From positions 434,001 through 498,000 of the forward strand of contig NZ_CALEJS010000015.1 in NCBI RefSeq assembly GCF_937898475.1: a stretch of DNA of 64,000 bases. The letters run 5' to 3'. The first letter of the stretch is position 1; each line of letters opens with the position of its first letter. Under the pieces are notes generated by a model. That model did not search any database. It worked only from the letters and a program-made list of their open reading frames with translations, and was not told the DNA's origin. Shown in pieces: positions 1-7,992 of this stretch. This stretch comes from an uncultured Chitinophaga sp. (GTDB lineage: Bacteria > Bacteroidota > Bacteroidia > Chitinophagales > Chitinophagaceae). Position numbers and translations under genes: made by a program.

Positions 1-1
1 T

Positions 2-142
2 GCGGATTTGTCATTTATGGCTATAGTCTTTTTGTTATTAAAGTCCGTCTGTGAAGCCTTTGAGGTTGTCGGTTCAAGCAATCAGGATATCTTTGCAACA
101 CGGGCTTTAAGATCAGCTAATACGCTCATCCAGAAGGATTAA
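2..142 (+). CDS. C-terminal fragment of an unrecognised protein
   Basis: A reading frame is open from base 2 to a TAA at 140-142 and enters from outside the window. The visible 46 residues contain a hydrophobic stretch (SFMAIVFLLL) followed by a polar tail ending in NTLIQKD. I recognise no family. It stops 13 nt before the DUF5063 gene on the same strand, so the two may be co-transcribed. It could also be a chance open frame, but its composition looks coding. Confidence 0.45.
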   Translation, partial: ADLSFMAIVFLLLKSVCEAFEVVGSSNQDIFATRALRSANTLIQKD

Positions 143-155
143 TTAAACTAAACAA

Positions 156-659
156 ATGCAGAACTCCATAGACGTTTTTAATTTCATAACCGCTGCAACA
201 TCCTATTGTGCATATATTGAGAATTATCAAACTCAAAATGACAAAGAATTTTTATCAGTGATACAAGCTAAATTACTAGCCCTTTACCAGGCTGCCCATA
301 AATTACCTGATACTTACCCACAAGACTATATAGAACTTCAGAAAGATATCGATCACGTTACTTTAGAAAGAACAATAAGCTTTATCGCTGAGCGGTTAAT
401 GGATAACCGGTATTACCTGCATCTGTTTAATCCTGCCGATGAAAGCGACAAAGATATTTGCTACGGAGATCTCCTTGACGATATCGGAGACATTTATAAG
501 GACTTAAAACGATCATTATTAATCTTCGGGCTTGGCGCTGATGCTGCAAAAGAAAGTGCTATCTGGGAATTTAAATTTACTTTTAACCACCACTGGGGAG
601 ATCATTGCATAAATGCCATTTACGCATCTCATTATTTTTTAAGCAAGGGAACCGAGTAA
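156..659 (+). CDS. DUF5063 family protein
   Basis: This 167-residue soluble, acidic, mostly helical protein has no signal peptide. The second half has the DUF5063 pattern: DLLDDIGDIYKDLKRSL, then an AxWEFKFxFxxHWGDHxxNAIYA segment close to the C terminus. The family is widespread in Bacteroidota and its function is unknown. The ATG at 156 follows an AT-rich stretch, as is usual in this phylum, where Shine-Dalgarno sites are weak. It converges on the J-domain/OTU gene, with 76 nt between the stop codons. A role as an immunity partner of that gene is conceivable from position only; nothing in the sequence shows it. Confidence 0.72.
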   Translation: MQNSIDVFNFITAATSYCAYIENYQTQNDKEFLSVIQAKLLALYQAAHKLPDTYPQDYIELQKDIDHVTLERTISFIAERLMDNRYYLHLFNPADESDKDICYGDLLDDIGDIYKDLKRSLLIFGLGADAAKESAIWEFKFTFNHHWGDHCINAIYASHYFLSKGTE

Positions 660-735
660 TTAAAAATACCTGCAAACAAGCCACGCCATGTCAATCAAAC
701 CCATCGTTATAATCCTCTGCTATCATTGTTTGCTC

Positions 736-2568
736 CTACATCAAAAAATTCTGCCGTGTTGAATCATAATGGTTATTACCATTATATATTATCGTAATCA
801 ACCCATTACCCGTATTAAGCGTATTATGTTGTGTAAGATTCAGGTCATTTCTTGGCGCCATATCTATCACCCCGTCTGGCTGTATAATGCGGACAGGCCG
901 GCGGAGCACAGAAGCGATCAATTGAGGCGCAAAATCCCCGCCCGCATTGTTCCAGCTATGATTGGTCAGGATACTCTCTACAATTTGATTCAACTGGTTA
1001 CCCGTAACAAATACCTGGAATGTAGCTGCGTTGTCAATGATCAGTTGCGCTATACGGTCGCGCAGCGTAAGTGCCGATGGAACATTCCCTCCATGAAATG
1101 CTATCTGGTCAAGAACGGCGTCATAAAAACAGTTGCCGGTGCCATCGATCTTCTGTAGCCTCACACCGTTTTGTTGCATCAAAGTATTCAGTTCCTTACC
1201 GCTCAGATCTACATCCTTATTCTCCTTTAGTTCAGAGATCCACTGGCGCAAAATACCTGCTGCCTGGGCTACTTCAGTAAACTTCTGGGAATCTCCCATT
1301 TTATCCGGGTGATATTGGGCAGATAGTTTGCGATATGAATCATTGACCTCTTTCTCAAAAGCGGGCAGCTTTAACAGGTCATGTGAAGATGCTACGGACA
1401 AGGATATACCGAGTAAACTCAATGCACCATTTACTGATTTCAGGGTAAGGCTGTTCATGGAAAGATATTCCTGCCTGTCCTCTTCACCTTCTTCATCACT
1501 GTCATCTGAGTAATAATCTTCCACGGTATCCATCAGGGTACCAAAGCGCTCTTCGCCAAGGTCTTTCTCGAGGCTGTCACTTTCATATTTATCTTTCTCC
1601 CTGGCCATACCAAACAAGGCGCGGCCGGCGATCTGGCCGCCTTTTTTGGCGCCTGCTCCCGGGGCCCAGGCCGATACAAATAATCCGTTTTTCCGGTTAA
1701 AGGCTTCCTTAAATGTAAGCTGCCCAAGGGCAATACGGCGCAACAGTGCGCGGGCCAGTTTATCAGCACCAGGTATACGGGTGCTGTGCGCCTCAATCAC
1801 CTGCGTCAGAAATATCAACAGGGTCCGGGCTTGTCCCTGTATATCCGTGGTAAGTCCCTTGTTCGTTTCTATTGTTTGTAAGATGTCAAAGGCCACCTCA
1901 GCGTCATTGCCTGCAAAGTTTTGTATAATCTCATCGTAGTTACTCTTTATGGTAGGATCATCAAACGATTCTGTGTCCAGCCTGAAGAAAGGCTGGCCGC
2001 CATAGAAACGGTAAAAATAAGTATTTACACCACCGAAATCCACTTGGGTGTGCTGCGGTTTGATATCGGGATTCATCAGCGGGTTGTACGGCACTATCGC
2101 TTGTGAGTCTGGGCCATCTTCCAGCGCCAGGCGGTGAATCTCCGCAGATCTGAAACCGTAATTGAAATCACGTTGTATATTATACATCGCCCTATACCTT
2201 TTAGGCCGGGCCTTGTTTGCCTTATTTCGTTCCCTCGATCTGCGTATCCGTTCCCAAAAAGCCTGCCTGCGCTCCTCCTTTGTCTTTTTCCTGGTCCTCG
2301 CAAACTGGTAGGGCCTGTTGCCTGCGTTCCCTGTATCGATGCGTAATAAATGCCGGGGACGTGCAGCGGGCGCTTGTGTTGCTTCCTGCTTTTGTTGTAC
2401 CGTATGCCAGGCTTCCTGCGGCAGGTTGCGCTCAGGCATCGGCGTTATGTTTTCGTCCAATGGTAAAGGATGAACGGCAGGCCTTGAGATCCCTGCACCC
2501 GAACGGTTGTTTGCTGCAGCAGAAGACGGATGAGAGCTGTTTCTTGAATGTTTGTTTTCGCGTGGCAT
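736..2568 (-). CDS. J-domain plus OTU-type cysteine protease protein, candidate secreted effector
   Basis: This 610-residue protein has several distinct parts. Residues 1-70 are low complexity and contain LPQEAWHTVQQKQ, resembling the HEAWHVVQQ motif I recall from N-terminal segments of eCIS/polymorphic toxin proteins, with the first His of HExxH changed to Gln. Residues 90-130 are very basic. Residues 345-368 are very acidic. A J-domain lies at about 385-445 with the HPD motif at 420-422. An OTU fold lies at about 470-605: DGTGNCFYDA with the expected catalytic Cys480, the GGDFAPQLIASVLRRPVRI block at 543-561, and NHYDS with catalytic His600. OTU enzymes usually cleave ubiquitin or ubiquitin-like isopeptides, which bacteria lack, so a eukaryotic target is the natural inference. 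There is no Sec signal peptide. No secretion apparatus lies nearby in the window. Confidence 0.75.
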   Translation of the reverse strand: MPRENKHSRNSSHPSSAAANNRSGAGISRPAVHPLPLDENITPMPERNLPQEAWHTVQQKQEATQAPAARPRHLLRIDTGNAGNRPYQFARTRKKTKEERRQAFWERIRRSRERNKANKARPKRYRAMYNIQRDFNYGFRSAEIHRLALEDGPDSQAIVPYNPLMNPDIKPQHTQVDFGGVNTYFYRFYGGQPFFRLDTESFDDPTIKSNYDEIIQNFAGNDAEVAFDILQTIETNKGLTTDIQGQARTLLIFLTQVIEAHSTRIPGADKLARALLRRIALGQLTFKEAFNRKNGLFVSAWAPGAGAKKGGQIAGRALFGMAREKDKYESDSLEKDLGEERFGTLMDTVEDYYSDDSDEEGEEDRQEYLSMNSLTLKSVNGALSLLGISLSVASSHDLLKLPAFEKEVNDSYRKLSAQYHPDKMGDSQKFTEVAQAAGILRQWISELKENKDVDLSGKELNTLMQQNGVRLQKIDGTGNCFYDAVLDQIAFHGGNVPSALTLRDRIAQLIIDNAATFQVFVTGNQLNQIVESILTNHSWNNAGGDFAPQLIASVLRRPVRIIQPDGVIDMAPRNDLNLTQHNTLNTGNGLITIIYNGNNHYDSTRQNFLM

Positions 2569-3019
2569 GTTGACAGATGATAACCTTAAATAGCATTTAC
2601 TTTATCAGCTTGCCACCTGGCAATATACGTTGGCGTTGCGGTGATCCGATAGTATATCATATTGTGATCGATATTATGGTGCTTTTGAGTTAGGATGATG
2701 AACAACATGGATCCGAAAGATCCATTGTATTGTCTGTTATCATTGGTATCTTGAGCATAACAATTTAGTGTTTTTCCGGGACAAAATATTATAAAAGGGT
2801 GTTGTTCGATCCATGTCCCATCCATGTTCCTGTTGTCTCCCTGTATTTCCCCTATATGTCCCGCATCTGTCCCGCATTCGTCTCATTCCTTTAAGAAGAA
2901 TGAGACGCATCCGGCGTTGATTGGCTACCGATACAGATATTATACCAGGCGGAGTGCAACATGAATCGAACATGAACCGGGCATCGCCGTATAATGAGCC
3001 GGTTCTCCTTTACCCGCCG
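2569..3019. other. 451-nt gap between two minus-strand genes
   Basis: I see no convincing gene; short open frames here have no family features. The stretch holds an 11-nt phased repeat (2810-2886) and, immediately after it, a perfect 10-bp hairpin with arms at 2879-2888 and 2898-2907. That hairpin may end transcription from the 3020-4108 gene. A looser 11-nt rhythm (ACATGAATCGA, ACATGAACCGG) continues at about 2959-3000. The promoter of the J-domain/OTU gene should lie here, but no clear TAnnTTTG element was found on the minus strand. Confidence 0.5.
2810..2886. repeat. 11-nt phased degenerate tandem repeat, seven units
   Basis: Seven consecutive 11-mers can be laid out without gaps: TCCATGTCCCA, TCCATGTTCCT, GTTGTCTCCCT, GTATTTCCCCT, ATATGTCCCGC, ATCTGTCCCGC, ATTCGTCTCAT. 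The common core is TGTCCC. The same 10-mer ATATGTCCCG appears in a second 11-nt phased array at 37174-37228. An 11-nt period is close to one helical turn, so it would place the core on one face of the DNA. Function unknown. Confidence 0.55.
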
Positions 3020-4108
3020 CTAAAACATCAGCTCCCCGGTCTCCACATCCACCATCGTCGCCTCCGGGCGGTAGTACTCCAGCAACCAGGGTATCGCATT
3101 GGCCGCATGCACCGTTGTAGCGGTATAAGCGACACCGGTGCCTATTATCCCGCCCATCGAGCCCCAGAAGATAGACTTATTCCTCCGGTTGATGTCTGCC
3201 ATATACCTGGAAAGTACAAAAGCATTGCCTTTCCGTTCTATCGGCACCAGCTCTCCCTCATCATACTTGTACAGTTCACCCTTATAGCATAAACCCCACA
3301 GCTGGGTCATTTCATGGCGGATACTATCCGGACCTTTGGCGTAGACCGTCATTTTCTTCCGCTTGCTGATCTCTACCTCAAAATCGCTGATACCGGGTGC
3401 ATTTGCCAGGAACTCCCCGTAATTTTGATAGATACCTTCTTTGTAAGCAGTATCCCGGTAAATAGGCGCTTTGAACGCTCCCAATGTACTGTCTATAAGC
3501 GCCGCTTCCGTCATGGGGGTACTGGCAGTATAGGCGCCCGCAGCATCTTCGCAGGCCAGGTAGAACAACTGCATGGCCTGGGCAATATTCCTGTCATGCT
3601 TACCCGTAACGTCCAGGCCACTCCTTATGAGGACGGTATCAAAAGCCGTCAGCAGGCGGTAGGCGGGGTGCTCACTGTTGTCTGCAGGAACGTAGGCGGC
3701 TGCCTTCAGCCGCACAAATGCCTGTTCGCCCATCACTTCAGAAGTCTCATTAATGCGCAGATCTTTGATCACCCACAGCATCTGTCTGCCGGAAGGTACA
3801 TACACGCCGCCCAGCAGGGCGTTCACAAAATCCTGGAGATAGGGGGTATAAGCCTTGTCGGGTACCGCGCGGATTTTCCGGTTGGTCATGCCTACCTGCA
3901 CGTAACCCAGCTGACTGGTATCCGGGCAGAGGGGGATCACTTTGATGCCGGAGAGCCGGAGCAAGGCCGCTCCTTTAGCTTTATAACGTTTGGCATCCAG
4001 GCGGATAACTTTAACTTTCTCTTGCTTAACCGTGTCTTCCCCGGCCTGGGTTTGCGCCAGCATGCAGCAGGGGGTTAACAGCAAGGCTGCAATAAATGAG
4101 TATCTCAT
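3020..4108 (-). CDS. secreted protein of unknown function
   Basis: This 362-residue protein has a clear signal peptide (MRYSFIAALLLTPCCMLAQ), so it is periplasmic or outer-membrane associated. No catalytic motif was recognised. Features are a basic segment around residues 30-50, a mixed alpha/beta middle, and near the C terminus a glycine-rich hydrophobic segment (about residues 315-335, FWGSMGGIIGTGVAYTATTV) that could be a membrane helix. It is transcribed alone: the metX stop is 156 nt upstream, and an unrelated gap follows. It resembles uncharacterised exported proteins of Chitinophagaceae in general style only. Confidence 0.7.
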   Translation of the reverse strand: MRYSFIAALLLTPCCMLAQTQAGEDTVKQEKVKVIRLDAKRYKAKGAALLRLSGIKVIPLCPDTSQLGYVQVGMTNRKIRAVPDKAYTPYLQDFVNALLGGVYVPSGRQMLWVIKDLRINETSEVMGEQAFVRLKAAAYVPADNSEHPAYRLLTAFDTVLIRSGLDVTGKHDRNIAQAMQLFYLACEDAAGAYTASTPMTEAALIDSTLGAFKAPIYRDTAYKEGIYQNYGEFLANAPGISDFEVEISKRKKMTVYAKGPDSIRHEMTQLWGLCYKGELYKYDEGELVPIERKGNAFVLSRYMADINRRNKSIFWGSMGGIIGTGVAYTATTVHAANAIPWLLEYYRPEATMVDVETGELMF

Positions 4109-4264
4109 AGGTAACGCGTATGAAATGCTTTATGCTGTAAATATAACTGATTTATGAAGACTGTTTTCCGCGGAAGTGCTTAATGCACTCCTTATGTTTC
4201 CTTAGTAAACTTCGCGTGTTATCCTGGTGTAATTAAGGTGTAATCTACGGTGAAAGCGCATAGC

Positions 4265-5284
4265 CTATTCGCCCATCCACTTTTTCAGCAGGGCGCCGAT
4301 CTGTTCAAATTCTATCAGGAAACCGTCATGCCCGTAAGAGGAGTCTATTTCATAGTAGGTAGCGTTGGGCAGATGACGTTCCAGGAAGAGCTGCTCTTCC
4401 GGCGGACATAATATATCACTGGTAATACCCATCAGCAGGGTGGGGTGGGGTAGCTGCTCCAGCAGGGCGCCCATGTCTGCTTCCTTGCCACGGGCAATGT
4501 TGTGGCTGTCCATGGCCTTGGTCAGCAGCCAGTAGCTTTGGGCGTTAAAACGGTTCACCAGCTTATCGCCCTGGTAGTTAATATAGGAAGCTGCCCGGAA
4601 ATTATCCGTTTTGTGCTTGTCGGGGTCTGATTGAGTACGTACAAAGGTCTGGTAGTTGCGGTAGGTCAGCATACCGATGGCCCTGGCGGCTTTCAGTCCC
4701 CGTTGCCCGGCTTGGGCGCTGGCGTCCTGCCAGCTGCAGTCTGCCTCAATGGCCAGGCGCTGGGCGGTGTGAATGGCAATGCCCCAGGCGCTTTCAGCGG
4801 CGCCGGTGCACAGCAGGAAAAGGCGGCCGATAGCCGCTGGTTCTGCCAATGCCCATTCCAGTACCTGGTAGCCGCCCATGGAGCCACCTATCAGCAGATG
4901 GATCCTGTCAATACCCAGGTGTTTGCGCAGCAGGATATGCGCTTTTACCATATCCCGTACGGTCACCTGCGGAAAACTGCGATAGTAGGGTTGCCCCGTT
5001 TGTGGGTTGATGCTCAGCGGGCCAGAGCTCCCGTAACAGGAGCCCAGGATATTGGCACATACAATGAAGTGGTGCGCGGGATCTATGACCCTGCCTTCGC
5101 CGATCAGGCCCGTCCACCAGTCTGCTACATCAGAATTGGCAGTCAGGGCATGGCATACCCATACCACATTGCTGGCATCCGCGTTCAGCGTACCGTAGGT
5201 ATGATACGCAATGCGCAACTCAGGCAGCTCAGCGCCCGATTCTAATGTAAATACTTCCTTTATATGTAATTCCTTTACAGGCAA
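4265..5284 (-). CDS. metX: homoserine O-acetyltransferase
   Basis: This cytoplasmic alpha/beta-hydrolase transfers an acyl group, normally acetyl from acetyl-CoA, to L-homoserine, the committing step of methionine synthesis. At 339 residues it has the family length. The nucleophile elbow GGSMGG carries Ser135; the triad is completed by Asp290 (SDILCPP) and His319 (YGHDGF). The GSCYGSSGPLS block at about 81-91 is typical of MetX. The ATG at 5284 begins MPVKELHI and lies about 10 nt after the predicted transcription start. The product would feed MetZ, encoded 0.7 kb away on the opposite strand. Acetyl rather than succinyl specificity is assumed from the family and was not demonstrated. Confidence 0.95.
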   Translation of the reverse strand: MPVKELHIKEVFTLESGAELPELRIAYHTYGTLNADASNVVWVCHALTANSDVADWWTGLIGEGRVIDPAHHFIVCANILGSCYGSSGPLSINPQTGQPYYRSFPQVTVRDMVKAHILLRKHLGIDRIHLLIGGSMGGYQVLEWALAEPAAIGRLFLLCTGAAESAWGIAIHTAQRLAIEADCSWQDASAQAGQRGLKAARAIGMLTYRNYQTFVRTQSDPDKHKTDNFRAASYINYQGDKLVNRFNAQSYWLLTKAMDSHNIARGKEADMGALLEQLPHPTLLMGITSDILCPPEEQLFLERHLPNATYYEIDSSYGHDGFLIEFEQIGALLKKWMGE

Positions 5285-5300
5285 CCCCCAAAAATTTGCG

Positions 5301-5330
5301 CGAAACTACACAAAAAAAGCTGAAAGCAAA
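5301..5330 (-). promoter_or_regulatory. metX promoter, Bacteroidota type
   Basis: Read on the minus strand: TTTG (5330-5327), an 18-nt spacer, then TAGTTTCG (5308-5301), one mismatch from TAnnTTTG. Transcription would start about 10 nt before the metX ATG. The -33 element lies inside the left arm of a perfect 15-bp inverted repeat shared with the divergent osmC promoter. Confidence 0.6.
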
Positions 5331-5430
5331 ACGGCAAATACTGAAGGCTCCCGCTACCCCTTATTCCTCACTTATCAGCGTTTCGCATTAAGCGTTAAGT
5401 ATTGAACCTTAACTGCGTTTTGCTTTCAGC
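5319..5430. promoter_or_regulatory. perfect 15-bp inverted repeat between divergent metX and osmC
   Basis: GCTGAAAGCAAAACG at 5319-5333 is the exact reverse complement of CGTTTTGCTTTCAGC at 5416-5430. Each arm contains the TTTG -33 element of one of the two divergent promoters, so both promoters share an extended 15-nt -33 block. This suggests a common DNA-binding regulator or common sigma contacts extending past the -33 core. A second, 6-bp inverted pair (GTTAAG 5394-5399, CTTAAC 5408-5413) lies between the arms. Confidence 0.7.
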
Positions 5431-5449
5431 ATACTTTCACCTATTTTTG
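5419..5449 (+). promoter_or_regulatory. osmC promoter, Bacteroidota type
   Basis: TTTG at 5419-5422, a 19-nt spacer, then TATTTTTG at 5442-5449 exactly match the phylum consensus TTTG-N19-TAnnTTTG. The start point would be near 5456, giving a leader of about 14 nt to the ATG at 5470. Confidence 0.75.
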
Positions 5450-5469
5450 ACCTAAATTCTTAGGAAAGC

Positions 5470-5889
5470 ATGAAAATTTCATTAAAAAGGATCGACGACG
5501 GGTTCAATATGGAAGCAACGGACGAAACCGGGCACAGTGTGCGCATGGATTCCTCTGTAGAGAATGGCGGTAAAAACAATGGCGTTCGCCCCATGCAGAT
5601 GCTCATGATGGGCCTGGGTGGCTGTTCGGCCATTGATGTGGTGATGATCCTTAAGAAACAACGGCAGGAGATCACGGATTTCCGCATCGAGATCGAAGGA
5701 GACCGTGAAAAAGGCAAAGAGCCCAGCCTCTGGGAAAAAGCCCATATCGTATTTCACCTCAGCGGAAATATCGACCCTGATAAGGCCGCCCGCGCCGTGG
5801 AATTATCCATGAACAAATACTGCTCCGTAGCCGAAACCCTGCGTAAGTCAGGCACTCAGCTGACGTGGGAAACCCGCGTAAATCAATAA
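5470..5889 (+). CDS. OsmC family peroxiredoxin-like protein
   Basis: This 139-residue cytoplasmic protein belongs to the OsmC/Ohr family, whose members reduce organic or lipid hydroperoxides with two conserved cysteines. Both are present: Cys in MGLGGCSAIDV (about residue 56) and Cys in NKYCSVAETL (about residue 118). The GGCSAIDVVMIL helix and the absence of Ohr-specific features favour the OsmC/YhfA subgroup. It lies between metX and metZ and shares a promoter palindrome with metX, which hints at a link with sulfur metabolism. The physiological substrate cannot be told from the sequence. Confidence 0.88.
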   Translation: MKISLKRIDDGFNMEATDETGHSVRMDSSVENGGKNNGVRPMQMLMMGLGGCSAIDVVMILKKQRQEITDFRIEIEGDREKGKEPSLWEKAHIVFHLSGNIDPDKAARAVELSMNKYCSVAETLRKSGTQLTWETRVNQ

Positions 5890-5898
5890 TCTGTATAC

Positions 5899-6014
5899 GT
5901 TTGAAGTTTGAGGTTTAAAGTTTGAGGTTCGTTGAAGGTTCCAGGTTCAATATTGATAGCCGGCCACTTACAAAGAATGTCTAACATCCAACCTCAAACT
6001 TCAAACCTCAAACC
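5899..6014. repeat. GTTTGAR phased repeat hairpin between osmC and metZ
   Basis: The left arm is 7-nt phased (GTTTGAA, GTTTGAG, GTTTAAA, GTTTGAG) and the right arm (about 5990-6014) is its inverse (AACCTC, AAACTTC, AAACCTC). About 55 nt lie between the arms, including TGATAGCCGG (5954-5963), which recurs in the spacer of the element at 10895-11024. The right arm ends 11 nt before the metZ ATG. Confidence 0.8.
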
Positions 6015-6025
6015 TTTTTTGTCTG

Positions 6026-7210
6026 ATGGACGAGCAACAATACAAACCGGAAACCGATGCTGTCAGGATCCAGATTGAAAGGACCTGGCAAATGGAACAT
6101 TCTTCGCCTTTATTCCTCACATCCAGCTTCTGCTTTGATAACGTGGAAGAGATGAGGGCCACCTTTGCCGATGAAACCGACTTTAATATCTACAGCCGTT
6201 TCAGTAACCCGAATGTAGACGAGTTTGTTCGCCGCGTTTGCGCCCTGGAACAGGCCGAAGCGGGTTATGCTACCGCATCCGGTATGAGTGCCATCTTCGC
6301 CAGCTTTATGGCCCTGATGAAGGCCGGAGATCACCTGTTGTCTGCCCGCTCCATCTTCGGATCTACCCATACGGTCATCACCAAGTTCCTGCCCAAATGG
6401 GGAATATCCTACGACTACTTCGATGTGAATGATCCTAACAGTGTAGAAGCCCTCATCAAGCCCAATACACGGATGATCTTCGTTGAAACGCCTGCCAACC
6501 CCGGTCTCGATATCGTTGACATCGAATGGCTGGCTAAAATAGCCAACAAGCATAACATCATTCTCAATGTAGATAACTGCTTCGCTACACCGGTGCTGCA
6601 AAAGCCCATTCTCCTGGGCGCCCACCTGGTAACCCACTCCGCTACCAAGTGGATGGATGGCCAGGGCCGCGTACTGGGCGGCATCGTAGTAGGCAAACCG
6701 GAGCTGATCAAGGAGATTTATGCCTTCTGCCGCAGCACCGGACCTTCCATGTCTCCTTTCAATGCATGGGTGCTCAGCAAAAGCCTTGAAACCCTGCACG
6801 TGCGAATGGAACGCCACTCAGCCAGCGCCTTTACCCTCGCTAAAGCACTGGAAGAGCACCACCAGCTTAACTGGGTAAAATACCCGCTGCTGGAAACGCA
6901 TCCGCAATACGCCATCGCTAAAAAGCAGATGAGCGGCGGCGGCGGTATATTTTGCTTTGAGCTGAAAGGCGGGCTGGAACAGGGTAAGCGCTTCCTGGAT
7001 GCCCTGAGGATGCTGACGCTGACAGCCAACCTGGGTGACAGCCGCAGTATTGCCTCACACCCGGCCAGTACTACACATGCCAAGCTGACGGAAGACGAAC
7101 GCCTCAAAGTAGGGATAACACCCGGCTTTATCCGTATCTCCGTAGGCCTGGAAAATGTACAGGATATCCTGCAGGATATTGAGCAGGCCCTGGAAGCTTC
7201 CAAAGCCTGA
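6026..7210 (+). CDS. metZ: O-acyl-homoserine sulfhydrylase (MetZ-type, PLP-dependent)
   Basis: This 394-residue enzyme of the Cys/Met-metabolism PLP family condenses O-acetyl- or O-succinylhomoserine with sulfide to give homocysteine. The PLP lysine is K208 in HSATKWMDGQGRVLGG; other family signatures are SRFSNPNVDEF (58-67), YATASGMSAI (81-90) and VETPANPGLD (153-162). The GQGRVLGG run after the lysine is characteristic of MetZ rather than of cystathionine lyases. The direct sulfhydrylation route agrees with metX nearby. The start ATG follows a phased-repeat hairpin; no separate consensus promoter is visible, so it may be read from osmC. Confidence 0.92.
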   Translation: MDEQQYKPETDAVRIQIERTWQMEHSSPLFLTSSFCFDNVEEMRATFADETDFNIYSRFSNPNVDEFVRRVCALEQAEAGYATASGMSAIFASFMALMKAGDHLLSARSIFGSTHTVITKFLPKWGISYDYFDVNDPNSVEALIKPNTRMIFVETPANPGLDIVDIEWLAKIANKHNIILNVDNCFATPVLQKPILLGAHLVTHSATKWMDGQGRVLGGIVVGKPELIKEIYAFCRSTGPSMSPFNAWVLSKSLETLHVRMERHSASAFTLAKALEEHHQLNWVKYPLLETHPQYAIAKKQMSGGGGIFCFELKGGLEQGKRFLDALRMLTLTANLGDSRSIASHPASTTHAKLTEDERLKVGITPGFIRISVGLENVQDILQDIEQALEASKA

Positions 7211-7260
7211 GCCGCCACCTTTCAAATTAATTAAGTTTTACCTGTTACCTATACCTGTTA

Positions 7261-7914
7261 GTGAAAACATTGTTCGCTTTTTTAATCTTGCTGCTATCGC
7301 TGCAACCTGTCTTTGCACAACACGAAACTACCATAGAAGAAGAGGAGGCTTCACCGGAGACCGATACCGCATTTTATGTCGATCATCAGCTGATTGCGAT
7401 CCTGCCTTTCCGGACCACCTCCCCGGAAATCAAATACAAGAAGGGGGCGCCCAAAGAGCAGGTGATCAGTGAGGAAACCATCTTCAGCAAGCAGGTACAA
7501 CAAGCCTTCTATAACTCTATTATGGACGATGAGATGAGATGGAGGGTATCAGTGCAGGATTACCATGTAACGGATTCAATACTGGAAAAGAACGGCATCA
7601 GCCTGCAGAAGGTCGGTTTCATGGATAAACAGATGCTGGCTGCTTTGTTAAAGGTAGATGCGGTATTAATGGGACAGCTGGAGAATTTCAGTGTTCCCGG
7701 TGTGGCCATTAGCATGTCTGGCAGGATAAGTACCTTGATCATGTCCCTGTATGATGGCAAAACGGGTGACCACATCTGGACTTTCAGGGATAGTGTCCGT
7801 GTAAAGAAGCTTATTGACAAATCCGACCACCTGGATCCGGACCTGTACAGTACGATCCGTAGAAGATGTCCCTACACGTCTAAAAAAACCTATCAATTAA
7901 GCCGTTACCGATAA
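7261..7914 (+). CDS. exported CsgG/LpoB-like envelope protein, function unknown
   Basis: This 217-residue protein starts at GTG, with signal peptide MKTLFAFLILLLSLQPVFAQ. The fold pattern suggests the CsgG/TolB-N-like or GNA1162-like group of periplasmic proteins: LIAILPFRTT near the N terminus, a helix with QVQQAFYNSI, then the LLKVDAVLMGQLENF segment, and YDGKTGDHIWTFRD strands. The protein ends in a conserved-looking basic PYTSKK motif. It begins 50 nt after metZ and precedes a small membrane gene. The assignment is by pattern only. No lipobox cysteine is present, unlike many of its relatives. Confidence 0.6.
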   Translation: MKTLFAFLILLLSLQPVFAQHETTIEEEEASPETDTAFYVDHQLIAILPFRTTSPEIKYKKGAPKEQVISEETIFSKQVQQAFYNSIMDDEMRWRVSVQDYHVTDSILEKNGISLQKVGFMDKQMLAALLKVDAVLMGQLENFSVPGVAISMSGRISTLIMSLYDGKTGDHIWTFRDSVRVKKLIDKSDHLDPDLYSTIRRRCPYTSKKTYQLSRYR

Positions 7915-7992
7915 ACACAAGATACTTTTCCTTTATAGTTTATATTAGTTTCCGTAATTTCCATCTATAAAACCGGACATAAATACTACTAG

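Noticed and set aside
156..659. DUF5063 protein as a proven immunity partner of the OTU protein
   Set aside because: Only convergent placement supports it; the family is widespread without such neighbours.
2586..2973. Two overlapping minus-strand open frames of about 80 codons
   Set aside because: Odd composition, no family features, and they overlap the 11-nt phased array; better explained as non-coding.
5285..5469. Possible SAM riboswitch before metX
   Set aside because: The predicted metX leader is only about 10 nt, too short for an aptamer, and I could not draw a known SAM riboswitch fold.
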